NCBI RefSeq assembly: GCF_015910535.1
Contig: NZ_JACBJG010000001.1
Span: 62,001 to 126,000, forward strand
Reading direction: 5' to 3'
Origin: Saccharomonospora sp. NB11
Lineage (GTDB): Bacteria; Actinomycetota; Actinomycetes; Mycobacteriales; Pseudonocardiaceae
DNA: 64,000 bases
The notes under the pieces: model-generated
Databases searched by the model: none
The model's input: the letters and a program-made list of their open reading frames with translations, nothing else
What the model was told of the DNA's origin: nothing
Part shown: positions 37,282-45,717 of the stretch, piece after piece
Layout: every line of letters begins with the position of its first letter
How positions within the stretch are numbered: the first letter of the stretch is position 1
Program-made: the position numbers and the translations under genes

Positions 37282-39054
37282 GTGAGCGTAGAAGCAGTAT
37301 CGCCGCAGTCGGCGGAATCGTCGGAATCCGTGCTGTCCATTTCGGATTTGAAGATCTCGTTCTCGACCGAGGACGGCGTCGTCGAAGCGGTCAAGGGCAT
37401 CGGGTTCGACGTCGCGCCGGGCGAGATTCTCGCGATCGTCGGTGAGTCGGGATCGGGCAAGTCCGTCACGTCGATGTCCGTGCCGGGTCTGCTCCCGAAG
37501 TCCGCGAAGATCAACGGCACGCGCAAGCTCGGGACGATCGACCTCAGTGACATGACGGCCAAGCAGCTCCGCAAGCACCGCGGCAGCGACGTCGCCATGA
37601 TCTTCCAGGAGCCGATGACGGCCCTGAACCCCATGTACACGGTGGGTTGGCAGATCCGGGAGGCTCTGCGCGCCCACAAGGACATCTCCAAGCAGGCGGC
37701 CGACAAGCGCGCCGTCGAACTGCTCGAGATGGTCGGCATCCCCGAGCCGGAGCGGCGCTTCAAGCAGTACCCGCACCAGCTCTCGGGCGGTCTGCGGCAG
37801 CGCGTCGTCATCGCGATCGCCATCGCGTGCGACCCGAAGGTCATCATCGCCGACGAGCCGACCACGGCTCTCGACGTCACGGTGCAGGCCGAGATCCTCG
37901 CGCTGCTGCGCAAGCTGCGTGACACGCTGAACACGGCGATCGTCCTCATCACCCACGACATGGGTGTCGTCGCCGACCTCGCCGACCGCGTCGTCGTGAT
38001 GTACCAGGGCGAGATCGTCGAGCAGGCTCCCGTCCACGAGCTGTTCGCCAACCCGAAGCAGGACTACACCAAGCGACTGCTCGCTGCCGTTCCCGTGCTC
38101 GGACAGCGCCCTGAGGGGCGGCGCCTGCTCGAGGACACGAAGGTCGAGGTCGTCGAGACCAAGACGGACGAGGCGATCCGGAAGGTCCACGAGAAGCTCG
38201 CCTCCCGCCTCGACGAGTCGGCTCCCGCGCTGGACATCAAGGACCTCGTCCTCGAATACCCGGGCAAGGGTCGCCAGGGCAAGAACCGCGCCGTCGACAA
38301 CGTCTCGCTGCACATCGACCGTGGTGAGATCCTCGGCCTGGTGGGCGAGTCGGGCTCCGGGAAGTCGACCGTGGGCCGCTGCGCCATCCGGCTGCTGAAG
38401 CCCACCTCCGGCACCGTCAAGATCGCCGGCAACGACATCACGACGATGTCGCACAAGGAGCTGCGTCCGCTGCGGACGTACTTCTCCATCGTGTTCCAGG
38501 ACCCGGCGTCCACACTGGACCCGAAGATGACCATCGGTGAGTCCATCGCGGAGCCGTTGGTGCTGCACAAGGTCCTCAGCGGCAAGGAGCTCGACAACCG
38601 AGTCGCCGACCTGCTCGACAAGGTGCAGCTTTCCGCTCACTACCGCAACCGGTACCCGCACGAGCTGTCCGGTGGTCAGCGGCAGCGCATCGCCATCGCC
38701 CGCGCGCTGGCGCTCAACCCCAAGCTGCTCATCGCCGACGAGCCGACCTCGGCGCTCGACGTGTCGGTGCAGGCCAAGGTGCTGGACCTGTTCCTCGACC
38801 TCCAGCAGCACCTGCGCTTCGCGTGCCTGTTCATCAGCCACGACCTCGCCGTCGTGGACTTGCTGGCCGACCGCGTCGCCGTGATGCAGCACGGCAAGCT
38901 GGTCGAGGTGGGCACGCGCGACCAGGTGCTCCACAACCCGCAGCAGGAGTACACGAAGCGGCTCCTGTCGGCCGCCCCCGTCGCCAACCCGGAGCTCCAG
39001 GCGGAGCGTAGGAAGGCGTGGGAGGAAGGCCGCGTGGCTCCGGTCGAGGACTGA
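37282..39054 (+). CDS. Oligopeptide/dipeptide ABC transporter ATPase, DppD-DppF fusion
   Basis: 590 aa with two complete ABC domains. The first (about 18-270) has Walker A GESGSGKS, QLSGG and IIADEPTTALD. The second (about 310-560) has GESGSGKS, ELSGG and LIADEPTSALD. Each is followed by the oligopeptide-binding-type segment (QDYTKRLLAAVPVL; QEYTKRLLSAAPVA). It should energise the permeases and binding protein encoded on the other strand at 39.4-43.3 kb, with which it is convergent. This split arrangement means two promoters for one transporter. Confidence 0.95.
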   Translation: MSVEAVSPQSAESSESVLSISDLKISFSTEDGVVEAVKGIGFDVAPGEILAIVGESGSGKSVTSMSVPGLLPKSAKINGTRKLGTIDLSDMTAKQLRKHRGSDVAMIFQEPMTALNPMYTVGWQIREALRAHKDISKQAADKRAVELLEMVGIPEPERRFKQYPHQLSGGLRQRVVIAIAIACDPKVIIADEPTTALDVTVQAEILALLRKLRDTLNTAIVLITHDMGVVADLADRVVVMYQGEIVEQAPVHELFANPKQDYTKRLLAAVPVLGQRPEGRRLLEDTKVEVVETKTDEAIRKVHEKLASRLDESAPALDIKDLVLEYPGKGRQGKNRAVDNVSLHIDRGEILGLVGESGSGKSTVGRCAIRLLKPTSGTVKIAGNDITTMSHKELRPLRTYFSIVFQDPASTLDPKMTIGESIAEPLVLHKVLSGKELDNRVADLLDKVQLSAHYRNRYPHELSGGQRQRIAIARALALNPKLLIADEPTSALDVSVQAKVLDLFLDLQQHLRFACLFISHDLAVVDLLADRVAVMQHGKLVEVGTRDQVLHNPQQEYTKRLLSAAPVANPELQAERRKAWEEGRVAPVED

Positions 39055-39080
39055 CGAGCGAGCGCCTCGACAAGACCCGA

Positions 39081-39110
39081 CGGGGGTGGCACCGACCGGT
39101 GCCACCCCCG
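39081..39110 (+). terminator. Terminator of the fused ABC ATPase gene
   Basis: CGGGGGTGGCACCG (39081-39094) and CGGTGCCACCCCCG (39097-39110) form a perfect inverted repeat starting 27 bases after the stop codon, followed by TTCGTCTGTC. Confidence 0.85.
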
Positions 39111-39122
39111 TTCGTCTGTCGG

Positions 39123-39283
39123 CGTGTCACCGCCCTACGCACGCGTGTCACCGCCCTACGCACGCGTGTCCGCGGCGTGCGACGCAGACATTGCGTGCGC
39201 AGCTTGCGGACACGCCGTCAGGCTGCCGCCATCCGTACGGGAAGTGCAGACACGCGTACGCAGCTCGCGGACACGCCGTCAGG
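39123..39283. repeat. Intergenic repeat cluster (21-bp tandem pair and two copies of a GCGGACACGCCG element)
   Basis: CGTGTCACCGCCCTACGCACG is present twice in exact tandem (39123-39143 and 39144-39164), with six bases of a third copy. Two copies of a 37-38-base element follow (39185-39222 and 39247-39283). They share CAGACA, GCGT(G/A)CGCAGC and GCGGACACGCCGTCAGG. More GCGGACAC pieces continue to 39318. No reading frame is supported. A related copy lies at 63686-63716. Confidence 0.75.
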
Positions 39284-39334
39284 GACGGCGGACACGGTGA
39301 CGGGAGGCGCGGACACGCCGGTACGGCAACAGAA

Positions 39335-39383
39335 ACGGCGGAGGGGAGCACACCGCTTGCGCGGTCGTGCTCCCCTCCGCCGT
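39335..39383 (-). terminator. Strong terminator of the oligopeptide permease operon
   Basis: ACGGCGGAGGGGAGCAC (39335-39351) pairs with GTGCTCCCCTCCGCCGT (39367-39383), a 17-bp perfect stem extended inside by ACCGC/GCGGT. On the minus strand it is followed by TTTCTGTT. Confidence 0.85.
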
Positions 39384-39418
39384 CGAGTCGTGCGAAATGC
39401 TCCGGGACTGGTTCGCCG

Positions 39419-40351
39419 CTAGGCCTTGACCTTGCGCTGACGCGGGTCGAAGGCGTCGCGGAGGCCGTCACCGATGAAGTTGATCGACAACGAGATCAAC
39501 ACCAGGACGACGAACGGGCCGAAGAACAACCACGGGCGACCGGTCATCTGCGCGTAGTTCTCCGAGATGACCCGGCCCAGCGAGGTGTCCGGCGGCTTCA
39601 CACCGAGACCGATGAACGACAGCGCCGCCTCGGCGAGCACCGCCTGCGCCACGGCCAGCGTCGCGTTCACGGTGATGGTGCCGACCATGTTGGGCACGAG
39701 GTGCTTGAACACGATGCGCCCGGTGCCCGCACCCGACGCGCGCGACGCCTCGATGAACTCGCGTTGCGACAGCGACATCGCCTCGGCACGCGTGATACGC
39801 ACGATCGGCATCCACGCGAACCCGGCGAGCACCACCGCCACGACCCACCAGCTCCCGCTGAACACCTTCACCAGGATCGCGGCGGCCGCGATCGCGGGGA
39901 TGATCAGGAACAGGTCGGTCAGCCGCGAGATCGCCGAGTCGACGAACCCGCCCATATAACCGGCGAACGCACCCAGCACCACACCGATGAAGGTCGCCAC
40001 GACCGACACCGTGATCGCGATCAGCAGGGAGTACTGCGTACCCCGCAGGATCTGCGACACCATGTCCTTGCCGACCTGAGTGGTTCCCAGCGGGTGCTCG
40101 GCACTCGGCTCGGCGAAGGACTCGAACGACGAGTCCCAGTAACCGTGCGGCCAGAACAACGGCATGATCAGCGCGACCAGCGTGATCAGCAGCAGCATGG
40201 CCACACTGATCATCGCGAGCTTGTGCCGCAGGAACTTGCGCAGAACGAGCGCGCCCTGGCTGCGTGGCTCCGGCATCGCTTCCGCGCTCAGCGCACCTTC
40301 GGAAATCGGAGGCTTGTCACCGGTTTCCGCACCGGTCACAAGCGAGTTCAT
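39419..40351 (-). CDS. Oligopeptide ABC transporter permease, DppC/OppC type
   Basis: 310 aa. An N-terminal cytosolic stretch leads to the first helix (LAMISVAMLLLITLVALIMPLF). A periplasmic loop with HPLGTTQVGKDMVSQILRG, the family hallmark, precedes five further helices. The EAA motif EASRASGAGTGRIVFKHLVPN contacts the ATPase. ATG 40351 lies one base after the dppB stop; a TTG nine bases earlier is an alternative. It is the last gene of the SBP-dppB-dppC unit. Confidence 0.93.
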   Translation of the reverse strand: MNSLVTGAETGDKPPISEGALSAEAMPEPRSQGALVLRKFLRHKLAMISVAMLLLITLVALIMPLFWPHGYWDSSFESFAEPSAEHPLGTTQVGKDMVSQILRGTQYSLLIAITVSVVATFIGVVLGAFAGYMGGFVDSAISRLTDLFLIIPAIAAAAILVKVFSGSWWVVAVVLAGFAWMPIVRITRAEAMSLSQREFIEASRASGAGTGRIVFKHLVPNMVGTITVNATLAVAQAVLAEAALSFIGLGVKPPDTSLGRVISENYAQMTGRPWLFFGPFVVLVLISLSINFIGDGLRDAFDPRQRKVKA

Positions 40352-40352
40352 G

Positions 40353-41369
40353 TCAGCCAACGCGAATCCTCGGGTCCAGAATGCCGTACAACAAGTCCGC
40401 GATCAGGTTCGCGATAATCACCGCGATGGAGATCACCACGATCCAGCCCATCATCACGTTCGGGTCGTTCTTGTTCACGGCCTCGACGAGCACAGCGCCC
40501 ATGCCGTTCCAGTTGAACACCCGCTCGGTGATGACGGCGCCCGTCACGACGGTCACGAAGTTCACCGAGAACAGCGTGGTCGTCGGGATCAGGGCGTTCC
40601 GGAAGGCGTGCTTCCAGATCACCCGCCGCTCGGTCAAGCCCTTGGCGCGCGCCGTCCGCACGTAGTCCATGTTCAGCGTCTCCAGCATGGACGCGCGCTG
40701 GAAGCGACTGTACGCCGCGAAGCTGATGAACATGATGGACAGCGTCGGCAGCAGGAAGGCCCCGGTGTACTTGATGACGAAGTCCCAGAAGCCGTCCGCG
40801 GCGAGCGTCTCCGGACTCGTCGTTCTCAGGAACGGATTGCCGAAGATGTCGTTCAGACCGAGGTTGTTGATGACGACGTTGAGGTCGATCGCGTACATCT
40901 TCAGCACGATGGCGACACAGAAGATCGGCATCGAGAAGAAGAGGAACGCCAACGTGGTCGCTGCGTAGTCGATGACGCTGTACTGCTTGACGGCAGCGAG
41001 CAGACCGACGGCGACGCCGAGGATGACGGCGAGGATCTCGGCTCCGAGGATCAGTCGGATCGACACCCAGAAGGCATCCATGATCTTCGGGAAGACCGGC
41101 TCCATCGCCGAGCCCTGCGCGATCGAGATACCCCAGTCACCGGTCAGGAACCCGCCGAGCCAGTCGAAGTACCTGGGGATCAGCGGTTTGTCCAGACCGA
41201 GCTCTCGCGCGATGGCGTCGATGGACTCTTGGTTGATGTTCGGCTGGGTACGCAGCTCCGCGAGAGGGTCGCCCGCACCGGCCACCATCACGAAGACCAG
41301 AAAGCTTCCGATCATCAGGATCGGAATCGAGATCGCCAGACGGCGAAGGATGTAGAAAACCAGGTTCAA
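40353..41369 (-). CDS. Oligopeptide ABC transporter permease, DppB/OppB type
   Basis: 338 aa, six helices. It starts LNLVFYILRRLAISIPILMIGSF, typical of DppB. The EAA loop is YVRTARAKGLTERRVIWKHAFRNALIP. I place the start at TTG 41369 because GGAGC lies upstream at proper distance and the sequence before it is not family-like. A rare TTG start and a hairpin before the gene could keep permease output below that of the binding protein. The C-terminal LLYGILDPRIRVG is typical. Confidence 0.92.
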   Translation of the reverse strand: MNLVFYILRRLAISIPILMIGSFLVFVMVAGAGDPLAELRTQPNINQESIDAIARELGLDKPLIPRYFDWLGGFLTGDWGISIAQGSAMEPVFPKIMDAFWVSIRLILGAEILAVILGVAVGLLAAVKQYSVIDYAATTLAFLFFSMPIFCVAIVLKMYAIDLNVVINNLGLNDIFGNPFLRTTSPETLAADGFWDFVIKYTGAFLLPTLSIMFISFAAYSRFQRASMLETLNMDYVRTARAKGLTERRVIWKHAFRNALIPTTTLFSVNFVTVVTGAVITERVFNWNGMGAVLVEAVNKNDPNVMMGWIVVISIAVIIANLIADLLYGILDPRIRVG

Positions 41370-41468
41370 CGACTTGCTCCTAGTCCCGGGATCGCCCGGA
41401 ATTATTTCGTCACCGTCCCGCGCCACGGTAGTGGGGGTCGGGTTTGCGTGAACAGCTACTAACGTCGT

Positions 41469-41504
41469 CTGTCGGGGACCGGCCTGTTGACCGGCCCCCG
41501 ACAG
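41469..41504 (-). terminator. Intra-operon hairpin between binding-protein and permease genes
   Basis: CTGTCGGGG (41469-41477) pairs with CCCCGACAG (41496-41504), with an inner CCGG/CCGG helix. It lies 38 bases after the binding-protein stop. It can act as partial terminator or 3' stabiliser. Confidence 0.6.
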
Positions 41505-41541
41505 GATCAGACGTCAGCCGGTGACGTGTGGAAGACGCCGA

Positions 41542-43302
41542 TTACTCGGCGGCCTCCCACTCCCCGACGTTCCACAGAGCACCGTTGTACGACTGCATGT
41601 ACACGCGGTCGATACCACGGAAGGCCCACATCGACGGCGTCTCGAACAACGGGATGGTGGCGTAGTTGTTCGCGATCGCCTCGTCAGCGGCGATGTAGTT
41701 CTCCAGCGCGTCGTCCTCGCTGGTCGCCGAGGTCGCCTTGGCGAAAGCCTCGTCGATCTTCGGGTCGTCGAGGCCCTGCCAGTTCTGGTTGCCGTCGCTG
41801 ATGTAGATGGCCTTGGACTCGGCCTTGAACGGCGCGGACGACCAGCCGAAGAGGGCGATGTCGTAGTCACCCTTGTCGACGCGACCCTTCAGGAAGTTCG
41901 GGTCGGTGTCGTCCTTGACCTCGATGCCCGCGGCCTGCGCCTGGGACTGGATGATCTCGACCGTCTGGCTACGACGGGCGTTCTCGTTGTGCGAGATGGT
42001 GACCGAGAAGCGGACGCCGTCCTTCTCGTAGATGCCGTCGGAGCCCTTCTTCCAGCCGCCCTCTTCGAGGGTCTTGGCCGCGGCCTCGGCACCCTGGTTC
42101 ATCTTGTCGCTGTAGCGGTCCTCGTAGCCTTCCTCACCGGTGAAGAAGACGATGCTGCCCAGCGGCTCGGCGTCGGCCTGGACCGGCTTCAGCAGCTTGC
42201 TGACGATCTCCTCGCGGTTGACGACCTGGAAGAACGCCTTGCGCGCGGCCTCGTCCTTGAACACGTCACGCTTGAGGTTCAGGTCGAGGTGCTCGTAGGT
42301 GAGCTGCGCGGCGGAGGCGTACTTCACGCCCTGCGCGGACAGGCCCTTGAGGGTGTCGGCCGCGGTGGCGTCCGGCTGGGTCGACGCGGCGACGTCGATC
42401 TCACCGTTCTGCAACGCCGTGGCCATGGCCTTGGTGTCCGGGATGGCGCGAACGGTGATCTCCTTCGGACCGCCCTTGGCCCCGATCCAGTTCGGGTTCT
42501 TGTCCAGGACGACCGTGTCGGAGTTCGAGTCGTAAGACTTGATCTTGTACGGGCCGGAGCCGGGCATGATCTCGGCCTTGAAGCCCTTCCACTCGCCCGA
42601 CCAGAACTTGGCGACGTCCTTGGCTTCCTTCGAACCCGGCTCGACGTCGCGGATGTCGTCGATGCCGACTTCCTTCTCGATGATGTGCGCGGGCAGCAGG
42701 CGCACGTCACCGAACATGCCCATGTAGTCCAGGTACGGCTCGCTGAACTCGGCACGGAAGGTCTGGTCGTCGGTGCACTCGGGCGTCATGAGCTCGTAGC
42801 CCGTGGTGGAGGCGGAGTTGAACCCGTCGGTGGTGCCGGAGCTGGCGAGCCACGCGAGGTAGAACTCGCGGCAGTCCCACTCGTCGCCGTCGGACCACTT
42901 GACGCCGGGCTTGGCCTTCCACTCGACGACGAACGGGTCCTCGGAGACGAGCTCGACGGACTCCATCACGTCGGCGTTGACCAGGACCTTGTTGTTACCG
43001 TCGAGGACGGTGGGGCCCGTGATGACGCTCGTCAGGATGTAGGTGTTGTACGAGCTGTTGGCGTCCGCGGTGTTGTTGTTGTACGCGGAGTAGCCCTCGT
43101 CGATGGCCACCGTAACGGGGTCCATCTCGGGGACGTCGGCGAGCTTGAAGTTGTCGCCCTCCTGAGCCTTGCCCTCCGCCATGCTCGCGGCGTCAACGGT
43201 CGAGCCGTTAGCGTCCGCGTTGTCGCCGCCACCGCACGCGGTCAGCACGAGCGCTGACGCGGCGAGCATCGACCACGCGGAGATGGCCTTCGATCTCCTC
43301 AT
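41542..43302 (-). CDS. Oligopeptide ABC transporter substrate-binding lipoprotein (SBP family 5)
   Basis: 586 aa. The signal peptide SAWSMLAASALVLTAC has a lipobox (LTAC, about Cys23). The mature protein has the family 5 fold, with FVVEWKAKPGVKWSDGDEWDC (binding-cleft signature), YKIKSYDSNSDTVVLDKNPNW and the C-terminal WNVGEWEAAE. It delivers peptides or similar solutes to the permeases encoded downstream on the same strand. The 172-base gap to dppB holds a hairpin. Ligand unknown. Confidence 0.95.
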   Translation of the reverse strand: MRRSKAISAWSMLAASALVLTACGGGDNADANGSTVDAASMAEGKAQEGDNFKLADVPEMDPVTVAIDEGYSAYNNNTADANSSYNTYILTSVITGPTVLDGNNKVLVNADVMESVELVSEDPFVVEWKAKPGVKWSDGDEWDCREFYLAWLASSGTTDGFNSASTTGYELMTPECTDDQTFRAEFSEPYLDYMGMFGDVRLLPAHIIEKEVGIDDIRDVEPGSKEAKDVAKFWSGEWKGFKAEIMPGSGPYKIKSYDSNSDTVVLDKNPNWIGAKGGPKEITVRAIPDTKAMATALQNGEIDVAASTQPDATAADTLKGLSAQGVKYASAAQLTYEHLDLNLKRDVFKDEAARKAFFQVVNREEIVSKLLKPVQADAEPLGSIVFFTGEEGYEDRYSDKMNQGAEAAAKTLEEGGWKKGSDGIYEKDGVRFSVTISHNENARRSQTVEIIQSQAQAAGIEVKDDTDPNFLKGRVDKGDYDIALFGWSSAPFKAESKAIYISDGNQNWQGLDDPKIDEAFAKATSATSEDDALENYIAADEAIANNYATIPLFETPSMWAFRGIDRVYMQSYNGALWNVGEWEAAE

Positions 43303-43603
43303 TACGTGTGCCCTCCTAGCACTGAGTCCCGGACTCCTCAGTGGGACCCAACTCTCCGGTTAGCGCCGGAGCTTATGACACGCCCATCACACTCGATTGG
43401 CGCACTGCGGGGGAACGCTAAGAAGGATGACCACCATCGGTCAGCACTTCTCCGAGGATCGTGACCAAAGGGTGACATCTTTCCAGCGAACGCAACATAC
43501 CGCAGTAACGGGCTGTGAGCAGTCGCAAGACCAGCCACCTGGTCGGTTACGTCGTTCGTCGCGACGGGTGCGTCCACTGCGGTGAACGGCGCTGCACCGT
43601 TCG
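43303..43603. other. Intergenic region upstream of the binding-protein gene
   Basis: 301 bases with no supported gene. It should contain the promoter of the SBP-dppB-dppC unit. The mostly unconvincing 62-codon frame on the plus strand is not supported. No clear terminator for the lpqW-like gene was seen. Confidence 0.4.
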
Positions 43604-45475
43604 TCAGCGGGGGGCGCGCGTCCAGTTGACGGCCGCGGAGAACGGGCCGACGAGAGTCGGGCCGGGGGTCACTCCGGACACTCCGGCACCCACCGCCAAC
43701 GTGTCGGCGCGTTGGAAGAGCGGCACCGAGACGCTGGCGTCCCACACCGTGGGCTCGATCTTCGCCAGGCTCTGCTTCAGTGGCTTCTCTCCGGTCAGCG
43801 CGGCGTCCAGCACCGGCTGCAGGTCCGGGTCGCAGAAGCCGGCGGGGTTGGCGGGCACGGCGGGTTCGGAGTCGGACTCGGCGTCGTCTTCGTCCGGTGT
43901 GGACGACTCTTCCGAACCGTCCTTCGTGTCCTTCGGTGCCGTGGTCGAGACCGCTGTGGACGTGGCGTTCTCGCTCTCCGACGAACTTTCCTCGTCGGTC
44001 TCCTCGTCGGAGTCCACACCGCACCCGAACCAGGAGGCGGCCGTGGTCGCCGGGTCGGCGCTGATCGCACGCGGGATCACGGCGATGTCGATACCCACCT
44101 GACCGTTGGTCGGGACCGGCTCTCCGGACGGTCCGCCGTCGAGGTCGACCGGCGCGGACAGGGTGGAGTTGAACAGTTCCTTCGCCGGCGGATGCACGGC
44201 GGTGACGTCCACACCGTGGGCGATGAGCTGCTCGGTCAGCTTCTGCGCGATGCGCTGGTACGGCTGCTTCTGCCCGGGCGAGGCGATCACGAGCGACAGT
44301 TCGCGGCCGTTCTCGTCGACCCAGCTTCCGGCCTTGCGCTCGTACCCGGCCTCGGCCAGCAGCTTGTAGGCGCGCTTGGTGTCGCGCTTCAGCGGCGGGC
44401 CCGCCCCGGGGATCGTGTGCGAGTACTGCGGCGACGACGGCGGCAACACCTGCGCGCTGGCCCGCAGGGACGCCGAGTCTCCGCCCCTGGTCCCCTCCTC
44501 GATGAGGGCGTTGCGGTCGATCAGCGCTGCGACGGCTTCCCGCACCGTGTCGTCGGCCAGCGCGGGCCCCACCGGACGCAGCACCACGTCGACGACGTAC
44601 GGCTGCGGCACCGCCTGCAGGTTGACGTGCTCGCCGAGGTCGGCGAGCAGGGCACGCGTGTCGCCGTTGACACTGCCCAGCGCGAACTGGGCACTTCCGC
44701 TGCGCAGCGCCGACACCATGCCGGGGCCGTCGGAACGCTGCAGCACGATGCGGTCGACCGCGGCGGGCTTCTCCCAGTAGCGCTCGTTGCGTTCGATGAC
44801 GATCTCACCGCGGGCGGTGTCGATCTTCTTGATGGCGAACGGGCCGCCGTAGGCGGGGAAGTTGTCGCTCAACACCTGCTGCCAACCGCCGGGGGCGTCC
44901 TTGAGGACGTGGGCGGGCAGCAGGTTCGCGAACAGCGTCTTCCAGCCGGGATAGGGGTCGCTGAAGGTGACCCGGACGAGCTTGCCGCCCTCTCCCGGTT
45001 CGATGGACTCGATCAGTTCGTACCCCGCGGCGTTGGCGACCCCGGGCTGGGTCTGCATGGCCTCGGCGAGGTAGGAGAAGTCCTCGACGGCGATGGGCGC
45101 ACCGTCGGACCACGACGCCTCGGGCCGGATGCGGTACTCGACCGTGAACGGATCCTCGCTCGTCACCTCGGCCGACGTCATCAGGTTGTCGTCGAGCACG
45201 AACTCGCCCTCGGCGTCGGGCCGGAAGACGGACGGCAGCAGCAACTGGGACAACGCCGTGGTCACCGTGGACGCGTCGGCGAGCGTGTGCGGGTTGTACC
45301 CGCCGACGATGTCGTCCACGGCCGCCACGATCTGCGAGGCCGTCTCGGTGGGCGGTGGCGCCTGCGACGACGAACTGACCACGGGAGGCGGCGGTGTGTT
45401 CGAGCACGCGGTCAGCACGCCCACGAGCACCGACGCCAGCACGACCGTCCACGGCCTGCCCCTGTTCGCCCGCAC
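43604..45475 (-). CDS. lpqW: LpqW-like SBP-family 5 lipoprotein
   Basis: 623 aa, near the 635 aa of M. tuberculosis LpqW, which also follows typA. The signal peptide VRANRGRPWTVVLASVLVGVLTAC gives a lipobox at about residue 24. The solute-binding fold is clear (YRIRPEASWSDGAPIAVEDF, SDPYPGWKTLFANLLPAHVL). LpqW steers mannolipid (PIM to lipomannan) synthesis rather than transport. Odd feature: an insert of about 55 Ser/Thr/Asp/Glu residues between two cysteines (FGCGVDSDEETDEE... to GFCDPDL). GTG 45475 has GGGAGGGG upstream; the longer frame to 45646 lacks support. Confidence 0.8.
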   Translation of the reverse strand: MRANRGRPWTVVLASVLVGVLTACSNTPPPPVVSSSSQAPPPTETASQIVAAVDDIVGGYNPHTLADASTVTTALSQLLLPSVFRPDAEGEFVLDDNLMTSAEVTSEDPFTVEYRIRPEASWSDGAPIAVEDFSYLAEAMQTQPGVANAAGYELIESIEPGEGGKLVRVTFSDPYPGWKTLFANLLPAHVLKDAPGGWQQVLSDNFPAYGGPFAIKKIDTARGEIVIERNERYWEKPAAVDRIVLQRSDGPGMVSALRSGSAQFALGSVNGDTRALLADLGEHVNLQAVPQPYVVDVVLRPVGPALADDTVREAVAALIDRNALIEEGTRGGDSASLRASAQVLPPSSPQYSHTIPGAGPPLKRDTKRAYKLLAEAGYERKAGSWVDENGRELSLVIASPGQKQPYQRIAQKLTEQLIAHGVDVTAVHPPAKELFNSTLSAPVDLDGGPSGEPVPTNGQVGIDIAVIPRAISADPATTAASWFGCGVDSDEETDEESSSESENATSTAVSTTAPKDTKDGSEESSTPDEDDAESDSEPAVPANPAGFCDPDLQPVLDAALTGEKPLKQSLAKIEPTVWDASVSVPLFQRADTLAVGAGVSGVTPGPTLVGPFSAAVNWTRAPR

Positions 45476-45717
45476 GCCCGCGACCCCTCCCAGCTCGCTT
45501 CCGACACCGTTCGCCCCGACCGTCTCGGCGATGCCCGCCACTCGACCGGCCCCGACACGCCCGTTCGGGCGACCCGGCCTACCGACCGAATCGACTCGTC
45601 CTGTTCCCCTGTGTGGCTGACGCGCGAACGCACCATGTGGTTCCACAGTTTCTCAGGACGACCCGTCGGGTTCGTGTCAAGGCCCCCGAAAAGGCCACTC
45701 GGGGCGTCGACGCGCGC

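Noticed and set aside
39123-39283. Possible CRISPR-like array
   Set aside because: The exact repeat is only two tandem units without spacers, and the other elements are not regularly spaced.
43397-43585. 62-codon plus-strand frame upstream of the binding-protein gene
   Set aside because: No ribosome site or domain; it lies in the likely promoter region of the minus-strand operon.
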